From: Paludibacter sp.
Lineage (GTDB): Bacteria > Bacteroidota > Bacteroidia > Bacteroidales > Paludibacteraceae
Assembly (NCBI GenBank): GCA_030653695.1
Contig: JAURYY010000247.1
Location: 1-45,947 of the forward strand
Direction of reading: 5' to 3'
DNA length: 45,947 nucleotides
Shown here: piece after piece, positions 1 through 9,408 of the stretch
How positions within the stretch are numbered: the stretch's first letter is position 1
Layout of the letters: the number at the start of each line of letters is the position of its first letter
The notes under the pieces: model-generated
What the model was told of the DNA's origin: nothing
Seen by the model: the letters and a program-made list of their open reading frames with translations, nothing else
The model's database searches: none
Program-made: the position numbers and the translations under genes

Positions 1-94
1 TGTGTTCTTGCAATCTCCGTTTGATGTCAGATGTATAACCTGTATAGAAATTACCATCTTTCTCACTTAAAAGTACATAAACATAAAAGTACAT
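1..94 (-). CDS. GIY-YIG nuclease family protein, N-terminus only (runs off window edge)
   Basis: Reverse complement of 1-94 reads MYFYVYVLLSEKDGNFYTGYTSDIKRRLQEH, a GIY-YIG-type N-terminus (YVYVL...FYTGYTSDIKRRLQEH). Confidence 0.85.
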   Translation of the reverse strand, partial: MYFYVYVLLSEKDGNFYTGYTSDIKRRLQEH

Positions 95-105
95 AGTTCT
101 TATTT

Positions 106-297
106 TTAAAATCCAACGGGGTGAATGGCATTAATACTTTGATTTTGATACGATGTGGAAATTTTACGGTCGTTTACTAAATAGCGCAAAAAACTAATTA
201 TTTCTTCTTCGGTTATGTCGTGGGCATTTTTAGTTGGATAATAATTGAGAAATTCCTCAAACAAATCAGATATAAACGTTGAAATTCTATTTTTCAT
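106..297 (-). pseudogene. Relic of tyrosine recombinase/phage integrase N-terminal SAM-like domain
   Basis: 63-aa ORF contains NYYPTKNAHDITEEEIISFLRYLVNDRKISTSYQNQSINAI, typical of the core-binding domain of Bacteroidetes integrases, then diverges to HPVGF-stop. No catalytic domain follows. Confidence 0.7.
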
Positions 298-357
298 AAT
301 TACACATTTCTATAATGTAAATATTTTGAATTTTCTATTTTCAAGTTGTTGAGTTTT

Positions 358-885
358 TTAAAGCCGAATAATTTCAATTTGTCGATTTATACTGTTATTT
401 GTCTGATGAAATCCTTTCCAAAGCAACAAATTAGTTTTGCTAAAGAGTTTTATCTCTTTTGACAAATTAAGGATATAATTAGGGTAATAAGTACATCCAG
501 CTATGATCTCAAAAACGTTAAAATTAGAAAGTAGATAATATTTCTCTTTCAAAATTGCATTTATGATGGACAAATCATTTGATTCAAAGTCGAGTAAAAG
601 TGGTTTTGATTCAGGTTTAAAGAGTTTGTCAGATGTGTTTAATTGCAAATTAATGTGCTGATAATCATTGAGGAAATTCTCGTCATTGCTTCCAATATTA
701 AACTTTACCGACATAATTTCAGATGAAATTATCCCATCGTAAAATAAGGTATGCGAAGTTTCAGCAAGTTGATTGCCGAGTGCTATTAAGTTGGTAATCC
801 GGTTATTACTGTCCTGCTCTACAACTGTATTTCGTAAAATTACGTCCGGCGAACAGAAAATCTGCTGACTGCAAACCCGTTTCAT
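358..885 (-). CDS. Hypothetical protein; N-terminus resembles amidohydrolase-family composite domain but lacks the metal-binding barrel
   Basis: ORF of 175 aa next to the DUF4296 gene. N-terminus MKRVCSQQIFCSPDVILRNTVVEQDSNNRI..FYDGII resembles amidohydrolase leaders. No HxH motif. Confidence 0.5.
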   Translation of the reverse strand: MKRVCSQQIFCSPDVILRNTVVEQDSNNRITNLIALGNQLAETSHTLFYDGIISSEIMSVKFNIGSNDENFLNDYQHINLQLNTSDKLFKPESKPLLLDFESNDLSIINAILKEKYYLLSNFNVFEIIAGCTYYPNYILNLSKEIKLFSKTNLLLWKGFHQTNNSINRQIEIIRL

Positions 886-1811
886 AAAGATTTCGGCAGT
901 TTTTCAACATGAATGAACTTATTGCTTCTGGGCATGTGAGGTAAACGGCGGTGCAAAGAATCAATTTTTTGCAAAGAATCAATTTTTATCGAATCCGCTT
1001 TAAGTTGTTTTAATTCCAAGCGCATTTTTTCATGAGTTTTGGGGCTGAATTCATGGATGAGAGAGATACTGTCGAGCAATGCATTTTGTACTCCTTTGTA
1101 AGTTGAGCTTCCAAGTAATGAGCCTGTCAAACGTTCTACTTTAAGGTTGTATCGGGCAACCAAACGAAGTTTGTAACGGCGTAAAACACTATCGTTATGC
1201 GTGTTGGTGAAAATGCTGTCGGTCTCGCCGTTTGCAAAATGAATGCGAAATACCGAACGTTGATTCAAACACGAGTCTGATGGTGCGATGCGGTGTAAAA
1301 ACTTTAATTCGTAAATATCCTGAGAGAAAAGCTCAGTGCTTACAATTTCAAAATCGACAGAAGTGCGGGCTGAATCTTTTGTAAGCAACATCTTTACCGG
1401 TTTATTCCAGAGGTTAAATCGTTTTATTGCATATTTAATCGAGTCTTCATAAACCATTATTCTTTTCTTTACTACACTATCTTCCTCATTTAGATGCAGA
1501 AGAACTTTAACATATATTTTTTCAAATTTTTTGGGATTCTTTGTGTACCAAACCAACGAAGAATCAAATTGATCTTTTGTTATTCCATATTTTAAAAGCA
1601 GGGCATTGTAATAATAAATATTCTCCCTGTCCTGCGTAGCGCCTAACCCCTTAACTGATAGTGCACCATCTAATTTGTGTAAATCAGTCAGGAAACTAAC
1701 CATTTTTCCCTGATTAATAACTACGGATGGACGATTGTTACACGAAATCATTACAAAAGTAAAAAACGTGAAACAAATTAAATAATGCAATGTACTACTT
1801 TTCGGATTCAA
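882..1811 (-). CDS. DUF4296 domain-containing lipoprotein
   Basis: Signal peptide with lipobox (FVMISC). MVSFLTDLHKLDGAL...YNALLLKYGITKDQFDSSLVWYTKNPKKFEKIYVKV matches the DUF4296 pattern. Confidence 0.8.
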   Translation of the reverse strand: MNPKSSTLHYLICFTFFTFVMISCNNRPSVVINQGKMVSFLTDLHKLDGALSVKGLGATQDRENIYYYNALLLKYGITKDQFDSSLVWYTKNPKKFEKIYVKVLLHLNEEDSVVKKRIMVYEDSIKYAIKRFNLWNKPVKMLLTKDSARTSVDFEIVSTELFSQDIYELKFLHRIAPSDSCLNQRSVFRIHFANGETDSIFTNTHNDSVLRRYKLRLVARYNLKVERLTGSLLGSSTYKGVQNALLDSISLIHEFSPKTHEKMRLELKQLKADSIKIDSLQKIDSLHRRLPHMPRSNKFIHVEKLPKSL

Positions 1812-2400
1812 TATTTTTTGTTTTTTTTGATTCTAAACTTTCGTTTAAATCTTTTCGGAAGAAAATAAGAATAATTGTTACCGCAATGGTTATCGAAGAA
1901 TCGGCAATATTAAAAACAGGACTAAAGAAAATGGTTTCGCCCAAACCGTTTTTAATGATTGGAAAATAGAGCATATCCACTACTTTGCCATGAAAAAGCG
2001 AAGCATAGCCTCCTGATTCGGGCATGAAAGTAGCTATCTGACCGGAACTATGGCTGAAAATAAGCCCGTAAAACAACGAATCGAAAATATTGCCTGCAGC
2101 GCCAGCCAGCAAAAGAGAGACAGAAAGAATATAACCGGTGCGGAATTGTTTTTTAATCAATGTATAGATAAAATAAGCCAAACCACACACAGCCGCTATA
2201 CGGAACAGGGTCAGATATAATTTGCCGATTATTTCCATGCCGAACGCCATTCCGTTGTTTTCAATAAAATAAATCTGAAACCAACTGAAAACATCAATGT
2301 GATCACCCAAAGCAAAATTGAGCTTTATGTAGATTTTGCTTGCCTGATCAACAAGTAAAATTGTAAAAATGAGGAGTAATGCTTTTTTTGTAGTTGACAT
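1795..2400 (-). CDS. lspA: Lipoprotein signal peptidase (signal peptidase II)
   Basis: DQASK, ENNGMAFGM, GAAGNIFDSLFYG and FNIADSSI motifs of LspA. Confidence 0.95.
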   Translation of the reverse strand: MSTTKKALLLIFTILLVDQASKIYIKLNFALGDHIDVFSWFQIYFIENNGMAFGMEIIGKLYLTLFRIAAVCGLAYFIYTLIKKQFRTGYILSVSLLLAGAAGNIFDSLFYGLIFSHSSGQIATFMPESGGYASLFHGKVVDMLYFPIIKNGLGETIFFSPVFNIADSSITIAVTIILIFFRKDLNESLESKKTKNIESEK

Positions 2401-2460
2401 TTATAAAATAGAATAGTGTAAGTACATAATTTTAAAACACACAAGCATTAAAACAATAAA

Positions 2461-2491
2461 TTCGGCAACAGAAAATTGCCCTGTTGCCGAA
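2461..2491 (-). terminator. Hairpin between DksA-like gene and lspA
   Basis: 10-bp perfect stem ttcggcaaca/tgttgccgaa downstream of the minus-strand DksA-like stop, followed on the minus strand by a T-rich stretch. Confidence 0.6.
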
Positions 2492-2511
2492 TTTGGTCTG
2501 TTTGATAATAA

Positions 2512-2889
2512 TTATTTTTGATCGTTTTTAGCTTCTATGCTCAAAGTAGCATGTGGCACAACACGTAAGCGTTCTTTAGGTATTAATTTGCCGGTTTCAC
2601 GACAAATGCCATAAGTTTTATTTTCGATACGCACCAGTGCGGCTTGTAAGTGTTGTATAAACTTTATCTGACGTTGAGCTAAACGGCCTGACTCTTCTTT
2701 CGATAATGTAGCAGCACCTTCTTCCAGCACTTTGAAAGTAGGAGATGTGTCCATTACGTCATTTCCATCAAGGTTGGTGATTCCATTGCGTAATAACTCA
2801 TAATCTTTTTGTGCTTTTTCAAGCTTATCGTAAATAATCTGACGAAATTCTGCTAATTCAGCATCATTGTATTTTGTTTTTTCCGACAT
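2512..2889 (-). CDS. TraR/DksA family transcriptional regulator
   Basis: YGICRETGKLIPKERLRVVPHATLSIEAK C-terminus typical of Bacteroidetes DksA-like proteins. Confidence 0.88.
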   Translation of the reverse strand: MSEKTKYNDAELAEFRQIIYDKLEKAQKDYELLRNGITNLDGNDVMDTSPTFKVLEEGAATLSKEESGRLAQRQIKFIQHLQAALVRIENKTYGICRETGKLIPKERLRVVPHATLSIEAKNDQK

Positions 2890-3120
2890 AGTTGTATTTT
2901 TTTTAAAGTAAAATTTTAGATAAGCTTATATCAGCAATGTTTTTTTTTATAACGAAATTATAAATTGAGTGCGAAAATAGCTAAATTGTTTCAGTCTGCC
3001 AATTATTTTTCTATTTATTTTAGTTGCAGAAATAATTGTTTTTTTTGTTTTTTAAGTTTCTTCGGAACAGGATAAAATCCTTAAGCAGTAAAAAAATAAA
3101 AAGATTTGATTCAGAATGTT

Positions 3121-6100
3121 TTATTGTGCTTTTTTTACGGCAATTTTTACAGTGTAATCATCAAAATCAAGTTCGGTAGCATTGGCTAAATCATCAACTA
3201 ATCGAACAGCATTGGCTAACGTTTGTGATGCAATATAATTAGAATATTCTTTTACTGATTCGCTGATTTCTTCCCTGTTTTCAATTTCAACGACGATTTT
3301 ATCCACTATCTCATAACCGTTTGATTTGCGTATGTTTTGGATGCGGTTTACGAGTTCGCGGGCAATTCCTTCGCGCAATAATTCGTCAGTTACTGTAATA
3401 TCTAATGCAACTGTCAATTTGCCTTCGTTAGCAACTAACCATCCGGGCATGTCTTCAGTTATTATTTCAACATCTGCCTGCGTCAGTTCCACATCGCCCG
3501 AAGTCAATTTTAGGATGTAAAAACCGTTATTTTCTATTTCAGTAATTTCATGGTTGCCAAACGAGTTCATCGCTTGTGCAATTTCTTTCATAAGTTTGCC
3601 ATATTTTTTGCCTAAAGTTTTGAAATTCGGCTTGATTTTCCTCACTAAATTTTCCATATCGGCATCAGCCGGAATAATTTCCAGCTCTTTTACATTCACC
3701 TCGGCTTTTACCAACTCGGCAATGTATTTCAACTGATTGTATGAGGTTACATCGTGAGCAGGCACAATTGCTTTTGTCAATGGTTGACGAACTTTTTTGT
3801 CCGCTTTGCGGCGCAATGCCAGAATCATCGAGGAAGTTTGCTGCGCTAACTGCATACATTCTTCAAGATGAGTATCAATCAATGCTTCGTTGTAAGTTGG
3901 GAAATCGGCTAAGTGAACAGAAATTTCACCCTCTCTTAACCTCTCATCAAGCGCGAGGAAATTAGCGTTACTCATTTTTTCTGCAATTTTTGATGAATGC
4001 GCATCTCCTTCCCCTATGGGGAAGGTTGGGTTGGGGTGTAAATCCAAGAATAATTGATCGGCAAAGAAAGGAGCAATCGGAGCCATCAGGCGCGCCACAG
4101 TTTCGATGCAAGTATAAAGTGTCTGGTAAGCCGAAATTTTATCCTGATCATATTCGCCACCCCAGTATCGTTTCCGGTTCAGCCGAACATACCAGTTGCT
4201 GAGATTCTCGCCTACAAAATCCGAGATGGCTCGTCCGGCACGTGTGGGCTCATACGTTTCGTAATACTCGGTTACATCTTTTACCAACGTGTTGAGCAGT
4301 GAAATTATCCATCTGTCAATTTCAGGGCGATGTTCCATGGGAACTTCCGCTTCGTTGTTAGTGAAATGATCCACGTTGGCATAAAGCGAAAAGAATGAAT
4401 AGGTGTTGTAAAGCGTACCGAAAAATTTGCGACGCACTTCTTCAATTCCTTCGATATCAAATTTCAGGTTGTCCCACGGCGATGCATTGGTCATCATGTA
4501 CCAGCGCAGCGGGTCTGATCCATATTTCTCTATGGTTGAGAATGGATCAACGCCGTTTCCTAATCGTTTCGACATTTTATTCCCGTTTTTATCTAATACC
4601 AAACCGTTCGAGATGACGTTTTTGAAGGCTACACTTCCCGAAATCATGGTACTGATGGCATGAAGTGTGAAAAACCATCCTCTTGTCTGATCAACCCCTT
4701 CGGATATAAAATCGGCAGGGAAATTAGTGTTGTTGTCGATCAACTCTTTGTTCTCAAATGGATAATGCAATTGTGCGTAAGGCATTGCACCCGAATCGAA
4801 CCAAACATCAATTAAATCCAACTCGCGTTTCATGGGCTTGCCACTTGCCGAAACTAATATAATGTTATCAACATACGGACGGTGTAAATCAATATTCTCT
4901 ACAGCGTAATTTTCGGAAGTGAACACGCCGGGTTTAAAGTTCTTGAACGGATTTTCGGTCAAACATCCGGCTTCAATCGATTTCTCAATTTCTGACATCA
5001 ATTCTTCCGCCGAGCCAATGCATATCTCTTCGGTTCCATCTTCGCTACGCCAAATTGGTAGCGGAGTTCCCCAGTAACGACTGCGCGATAGATTCCAGTC
5101 CTGCAGGTTTTCGAGCCATTTGCCAAAACGACCGGTGCCTGTTGAAGTAGGTTTCCAGTTGATGGTGTCATTTAAAATCATCATTTCTTCGCGGCAAGCT
5201 GTCGATTTTATAAACCAACTATCTAACGGATAATACAATACCGGTTTGTCGGTACGCCAACAATGCGGATAACTGTGAATTTGCTTTTCAATCTTAAAAG
5301 CCAATCCCTGTTGTTTTAACATCACACAAATATCGATGTCGAGTGTACTATCGCTGTCTTTCAGATGGTCGTCGTATGCGTTTTTCACGTAACTTCCGGC
5401 ATATTCCGAATAAAGATCGGTATTTACACTCGAAGCGACAAACTCAGCACTTAAATCTTCAATTTTGAAAAATTTCCCCGATTTGTCAACCATAGGTTGT
5501 CGGTTGCCTTCTTTATCAGTCAACAATAAAGGTGGAACTCCGTATTGTTTAGCAATGCGGTCATCGTCGGCACCAAAAGTAGGAGCAATGTGAACGATTC
5601 CTGTACCTTCTTCGGTGGTAACAAAATCACCTGTTATTACCCGAAAAGCACCCTCGCCCGGGTAAACCCAGGGGATGAGTTGCTCATAATAAATCCCAGC
5701 CAATTCTGAACCTTTTTTGCGGTCGATAATTTCATATTCGTTTTTGCCCATCACAGCAGCCAGTAAATTTTCGGCAAAAATCAGGTAACAGACATCTTTG
5801 GTATATGGGTTCTGTGTTTTTACTTTTACATAATCGATAGTCGGACCAACGCAAAGTGCTGTGTTCGAAGGCAAAGTCCATGGTGTAGTTGTCCATGCCA
5901 GAAAGTAAGTGTTTTGTTCAGTTTTGAGTTTAAACTGTGCCACACAAGTGGTGTCTTTTACATCGCGATAGCAACCCGGCTGGTTGAGCTCGTGAGTTGA
6001 CAGCCCGGTGCCCGCTGCCGGCGAAAAAGGTTGAATGGTGTAACCTTTGTATAATAAGTTCTTGTTGTAAAGTTGTTTGAGCAACCACCAGAGTGTTTCG

Positions 6101-6570
6101 ATATATCGGTTATCGTACGTGATATAGGGGTCGTTCATATCAACCCAGTAGCCCATTTTGGTAGTGAGGTCTTCCCACTCGCGGGTGTATTTCATAACAT
6201 CGGTGCGGCAGGCAGCATTATATTCGTCAACACTTATTTTTGTGCCGATGTCTTCTTTGGTAATTCCTAATGATTTTTCCACACCAAGTTCAACAGGAAG
6301 TCCGTGTGTATCCCAGCCGGCTTTACGTTTAACCTGAAAGCCCTGCATGGTTTTGTAACGGCAGAAAATATCTTTGATGGTGCGCGCCATTACGTGGTGA
6401 ATTCCCGGTAAACCGTTTGCCGAAGGAGGTCCTTCGTAAAATACAAAGGAAGGTTTGCCCTCACGTGTTTCGATACTTTTATGGAAAACATCAAGTTTTT
6501 CCCAACGCAATAACATTTCTTTATTTACGTCGGATAAGTTTAAACCGGAATACTCTTTAAATTTTTTCAT
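3121..6570 (-). CDS. ileS: Isoleucyl-tRNA synthetase
   Basis: YEGPPSANGLPGIHHVMARTIKD (HIGH-type) and KMSKRLGN (KMSKS) motifs. Start taken at MKKFKEYSGLNL rather than the longer ORF start (6636). Confidence 0.97.
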   Translation of the reverse strand: MKKFKEYSGLNLSDVNKEMLLRWEKLDVFHKSIETREGKPSFVFYEGPPSANGLPGIHHVMARTIKDIFCRYKTMQGFQVKRKAGWDTHGLPVELGVEKSLGITKEDIGTKISVDEYNAACRTDVMKYTREWEDLTTKMGYWVDMNDPYITYDNRYIETLWWLLKQLYNKNLLYKGYTIQPFSPAAGTGLSTHELNQPGCYRDVKDTTCVAQFKLKTEQNTYFLAWTTTPWTLPSNTALCVGPTIDYVKVKTQNPYTKDVCYLIFAENLLAAVMGKNEYEIIDRKKGSELAGIYYEQLIPWVYPGEGAFRVITGDFVTTEEGTGIVHIAPTFGADDDRIAKQYGVPPLLLTDKEGNRQPMVDKSGKFFKIEDLSAEFVASSVNTDLYSEYAGSYVKNAYDDHLKDSDSTLDIDICVMLKQQGLAFKIEKQIHSYPHCWRTDKPVLYYPLDSWFIKSTACREEMMILNDTINWKPTSTGTGRFGKWLENLQDWNLSRSRYWGTPLPIWRSEDGTEEICIGSAEELMSEIEKSIEAGCLTENPFKNFKPGVFTSENYAVENIDLHRPYVDNIILVSASGKPMKRELDLIDVWFDSGAMPYAQLHYPFENKELIDNNTNFPADFISEGVDQTRGWFFTLHAISTMISGSVAFKNVISNGLVLDKNGNKMSKRLGNGVDPFSTIEKYGSDPLRWYMMTNASPWDNLKFDIEGIEEVRRKFFGTLYNTYSFFSLYANVDHFTNNEAEVPMEHRPEIDRWIISLLNTLVKDVTEYYETYEPTRAGRAISDFVGENLSNWYVRLNRKRYWGGEYDQDKISAYQTLYTCIETVARLMAPIAPFFADQLFLDLHPNPTFPIGEGDAHSSKIAEKMSNANFLALDERLREGEISVHLADFPTYNEALIDTHLEECMQLAQQTSSMILALRRKADKKVRQPLTKAIVPAHDVTSYNQLKYIAELVKAEVNVKELEIIPADADMENLVRKIKPNFKTLGKKYGKLMKEIAQAMNSFGNHEITEIENNGFYILKLTSGDVELTQADVEIITEDMPGWLVANEGKLTVALDITVTDELLREGIARELVNRIQNIRKSNGYEIVDKIVVEIENREEISESVKEYSNYIASQTLANAVRLVDDLANATELDFDDYTVKIAVKKAQ
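4005..4038. repeat. GC-rich palindromic repeat inside ileS
   Basis: ctccttcccctatggggaaggttgggttggggtg. Perfect 8-bp stem CCTTCCCC-TAT-GGGGAAGG at 4007-4025, embedded in an AT-rich context. Confidence 0.7.
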
Positions 6571-6652
6571 TGAAAATATGTAATTATATTCCATGTTCTT
6601 TGGTGTGTTGACCCCAAAAAACCGGAATAATTGCACTTTAAAATTAAGTGTG

Positions 6653-6660
6653 CAAAATTA
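6653..6660 (-). promoter_or_regulatory. Putative -7 element (TAATTTTG) for ileS
   Basis: Matches Bacteroidetes TAnnTTTG on the minus strand, about 80 bp upstream of the ileS start. Confidence 0.4.
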
Positions 6661-6690
6661 CTAAAAATAAATGATATCTATATCACACCA

Positions 6691-6723
6691 AAAAACCACA
6701 AACTATAGGGTTTGTGGTTTTTT
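6691..6723 (-). terminator. Rho-independent terminator after the exbD gene
   Basis: aaaaaccacaaac tataggg-type loop gtttgtggttttttt: stem flanked by A- and T-tracts, downstream of the minus-strand ExbD stop (6746). Confidence 0.8.
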
Positions 6724-6745
6724 GCATATAGATTGAAATTGTAAA

Positions 6746-7216
6746 TTATTCAGGTTGTCGCTTTCCGGCGGCATAAATAATTTTAAGCGCACTGGCGTTA
6801 CGAAGCTCTTTTTTAATATCATTAATAATTCCCATTTTTGTATCTTTATCAGCTTTTATCGAAACTGTCATCAATGGTTGATCTTCTTCTTTCATTGCAC
6901 TCCGTTCGTTGATAATGAACTGTTGTAGTTCTGATACGTCTGCAAAAGCATCTCCAAGTTGAATACGTGTTTCCGACCCAAAGATTCGTTTTAAATCTTC
7001 CATTGGTTTACCCACGTATATATACCTTGTCAGCGATTTGTTATCTAATTTTTCGGCTTCCGATGCTTGTGGAGGTGTTACTCTTACTTTGAATGTAACT
7101 TCTTTCATCGTTGTTACAGCCATAAAAAAGAAGAGGAACATAAAAATAATATCAGGTAACGAAGATGTTGATAAAGCAGGAGTTTCCCGCTCTCCTTTTT
7201 TTCTAATTTGTGCCAT
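6746..7216 (-). CDS. Biopolymer transporter ExbD/TolR family
   Basis: N-terminal TM with SLPDIIFMFLFFFMAVTTM. Confidence 0.9.
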   Translation of the reverse strand: MAQIRKKGERETPALSTSSLPDIIFMFLFFFMAVTTMKEVTFKVRVTPPQASEAEKLDNKSLTRYIYVGKPMEDLKRIFGSETRIQLGDAFADVSELQQFIINERSAMKEEDQPLMTVSIKADKDTKMGIINDIKKELRNASALKIIYAAGKRQPE

Positions 7217-7806
7217 TATTTTTTTCCTCCTCCATAATTTTTAGGTTCTGCTTCCGATATCTTTTGAGGATATGCAGCCTGAATTGCTTTTTGTTGTGCT
7301 TCAACTAATTCATTATAAAGCTTTCCGAATTTTTCTTTCGACAACTCATTACGCAATTCAGTGTATGCACCAACTAATTCGTTTTGAACATCAATGTACG
7401 CTTGATATTGAGTATCAATGTCATTTTGCAGTGATATCACATGATCTTTTGTAATTTCAATTTCGCCGAGCAAAGGGATGTTTACTGTGAATTTAGCAGG
7501 AAGTCCCAAGTCGTTCGCATCGTTTCTAATGAATTCTTTTGTTTTTGCTCGTAGCTCTTTAATACTTATTTCATTTCCCTGTACCAACAATTGGTTCATG
7601 CTGTTGATTTTAACAACAAAAAGATTTCGTTTCTTGATATCAACAGGTGGAATAACTACATTGGGTGGAAGAGGCGGCGGTAACCGTCTTGTAAGCCCTG
7701 TCGTTGAGCCCATTGATGTTGTAACAAGGAAGAAAATCAAGAGCAAAAACGCTATATCAGCCATCGAACTTGAATTAATTTGGGTGATTTTTCTTTTCTT
7801 TCCCAT
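7216..7806 (-). CDS. Biopolymer transporter ExbD/TolR family
   Basis: INSSSMADIAFLLLIFFLVTTSM. Confidence 0.92.
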   Translation of the reverse strand: MGKKRKITQINSSSMADIAFLLLIFFLVTTSMGSTTGLTRRLPPPLPPNVVIPPVDIKKRNLFVVKINSMNQLLVQGNEISIKELRAKTKEFIRNDANDLGLPAKFTVNIPLLGEIEITKDHVISLQNDIDTQYQAYIDVQNELVGAYTELRNELSKEKFGKLYNELVEAQQKAIQAAYPQKISEAEPKNYGGGKK

Positions 7807-7849
7807 GATAATATTCTATATGAGTAAAAAACTACTCGTTTCTAAATTT

Positions 7850-8326
7850 TTAATTTAATTTTTTATAGATAGCCGAACCTGCAATTGTTAAAGCAAGACC
7901 TATAAACAATGCATATATTGAGTATATTATCATATCGGTAAATCGTGCCCAGAAACCTTCGTTGTCAGTTCCTTCGTAACCGATAATTGATATTTTTTCG
8001 CCACTGCCCAAATACCAGCCTACTACAAACACCAGCGCAAAGATAATGAGCGGAATGAGCGTTTTAATTGCAGAAACAGGACTTGAAATAAGCGTTTTTA
8101 TAAAACCGTACAGCGTTAACAGAATTGTTATTGCAATTGTCAAGAAAACTAAAAAGTATGACCAATACAAGAGTGAGTCAGTAAATTTCGGTACAATCAA
8201 CGATTCTTCTCCTACGGAAATCGATTCTGCATTACCACCCAAATAGATCAGCGCAACCAATGCAACTGATACAACTCCAAGCAGCAAAACCGTTATGCCG
8301 GATATTTTTTCTATTATTTTAGACAT
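7850..8326 (-). CDS. Hypothetical membrane protein in ExbB-ExbD cluster
   Basis: 158 aa with several hydrophobic segments, located between exbB and exbD genes. Confidence 0.75.
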   Translation of the reverse strand: MSKIIEKISGITVLLLGVVSVALVALIYLGGNAESISVGEESLIVPKFTDSLLYWSYFLVFLTIAITILLTLYGFIKTLISSPVSAIKTLIPLIIFALVFVVGWYLGSGEKISIIGYEGTDNEGFWARFTDMIIYSIYALFIGLALTIAGSAIYKKLN

Positions 8327-8348
8327 ATTAATAGTATTTAAAATCGTA

Positions 8349-9155
8349 TTATTTTTTTGATTGTTTCACAATAATATCAAGCAAAGATATAGATGAATCT
8401 TCCATATCGTTTGTCATTCCTTCGATTAATGTAAGAATATAGTTAAAGAATACCTGCAAAATCATTGCAACAATAAGACCGAATACTGTAGTTAAAAGAG
8501 CTACTTTCATACCACCTGCTACTACGGTTGCCGAAATATCACCTACTTGTTGAATTTTGTCGAATGCCTGAATCATACCAATTACTGTACCCAAAAATCC
8601 TAAACTTGGAGAAATTGTAATGAACAATGAAATCCATGTCAGATTTTTTTCTAATAATCCAAGTTGAACTCCACCATAAGAGGCTACTGATTTTTCAACT
8701 ACATCAATACCTTCATCGTACCGACTTAACCCCTGATAGAAAATGGACGCCACAGGTCCGCGTGTATTGCGACAAACTTCTAAAGCTGCATTTACTCCGC
8801 CTTTTTCCCATTCTTCTTCAATACTGGTCAATAACTTTTTGGTGTTTGTAGCCGAAAGGCTCAAATACATAATACGTTCGATACACAGGGCTAAACCCAC
8901 GATCAAACAGAAAGCGATTGGTGCCATCCACCCTGCACCACCTTCAATAAATTTTTGTTTTAATCCTTTGTGCATACCGCCTTCTTCAGCTACTGCCGGA
9001 GGAGCCTCAGTTACTTGAGTTGAATCGGTTACGGCTGCCGAATCGGTTGTTGCTGTTACTTGAGCTTTTGCAGGAGCGTTTTGTGCTGCCACTTTCAAAG
9101 TGCTTCCAAAATTGAAAATCGCTAAGATTGATAAGATTGCAAATACCTTTTTCAT
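8349..9155 (-). CDS. MotA/TolQ/ExbB proton channel family protein
   Basis: Conserved SPSLGFLGTVIGMIQAF...TVVAGGMKVALLTTVFGLIVA. Confidence 0.95.
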   Translation of the reverse strand: MKKVFAILSILAIFNFGSTLKVAAQNAPAKAQVTATTDSAAVTDSTQVTEAPPAVAEEGGMHKGLKQKFIEGGAGWMAPIAFCLIVGLALCIERIMYLSLSATNTKKLLTSIEEEWEKGGVNAALEVCRNTRGPVASIFYQGLSRYDEGIDVVEKSVASYGGVQLGLLEKNLTWISLFITISPSLGFLGTVIGMIQAFDKIQQVGDISATVVAGGMKVALLTTVFGLIVAMILQVFFNYILTLIEGMTNDMEDSSISLLDIIVKQSKK

Positions 9156-9229
9156 TTTACTTCTTTTTTAAATTTAATTTTTTGTTTTTATTTAATTTTT
9201 TATTCAATTCCCACATTATTAATTATTTG

Positions 9230-9319
9230 CGGAGAGGAAGAGATTCGAACTCTCGATACGATTCCACACCGTATATACGCTTTCCAGGCGTACCTCTTCA
9301 ACCACTCGAGCACCTCTCC
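9230..9319 (-). tRNA. tRNA-Ser (anticodon GGA)
   Basis: Minus strand GGAGAGGTGCTCGAGTGGTTGAAGAGGTACGCCTGGAAAGCGTATATACGG...GAGAGTTCGAATCTCTTCCTCTCCG. Acceptor GGAGAGG/CCTCTCC, long variable arm, CTGGAAA anticodon loop, TTCGAAT T-loop. Confidence 0.95.
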
Positions 9320-9408
9320 CAATCGGGGCGAAGTTAAGAAAAAAAATAGGAAATACAATATTTTAAAAAGATTTTGTAAAACAGTTTTTTTTATTTGGGC
9401 TTAATAAT

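Noticed and set aside
2512-2889. Loss of zinc-finger cysteines in the DksA-like protein considered unusual
   Set aside because: The GICRETGKLIPKERL form with reduced cysteines is common in Bacteroidetes DksA-like proteins.
3326-4663. Several plus-strand and alternate-frame ORFs across ileS (e.g. 3326..3520, 3741..3965, 4395..4616)
   Set aside because: Antisense or alternate-frame ORFs inside a well-supported long IleRS gene; no recognisable domains.
6746-9155. Two ExbD genes plus an extra membrane protein with ExbB considered as a novel motor system
   Set aside because: This arrangement is common in Bacteroidetes, and a TonB gene is present elsewhere in the window.
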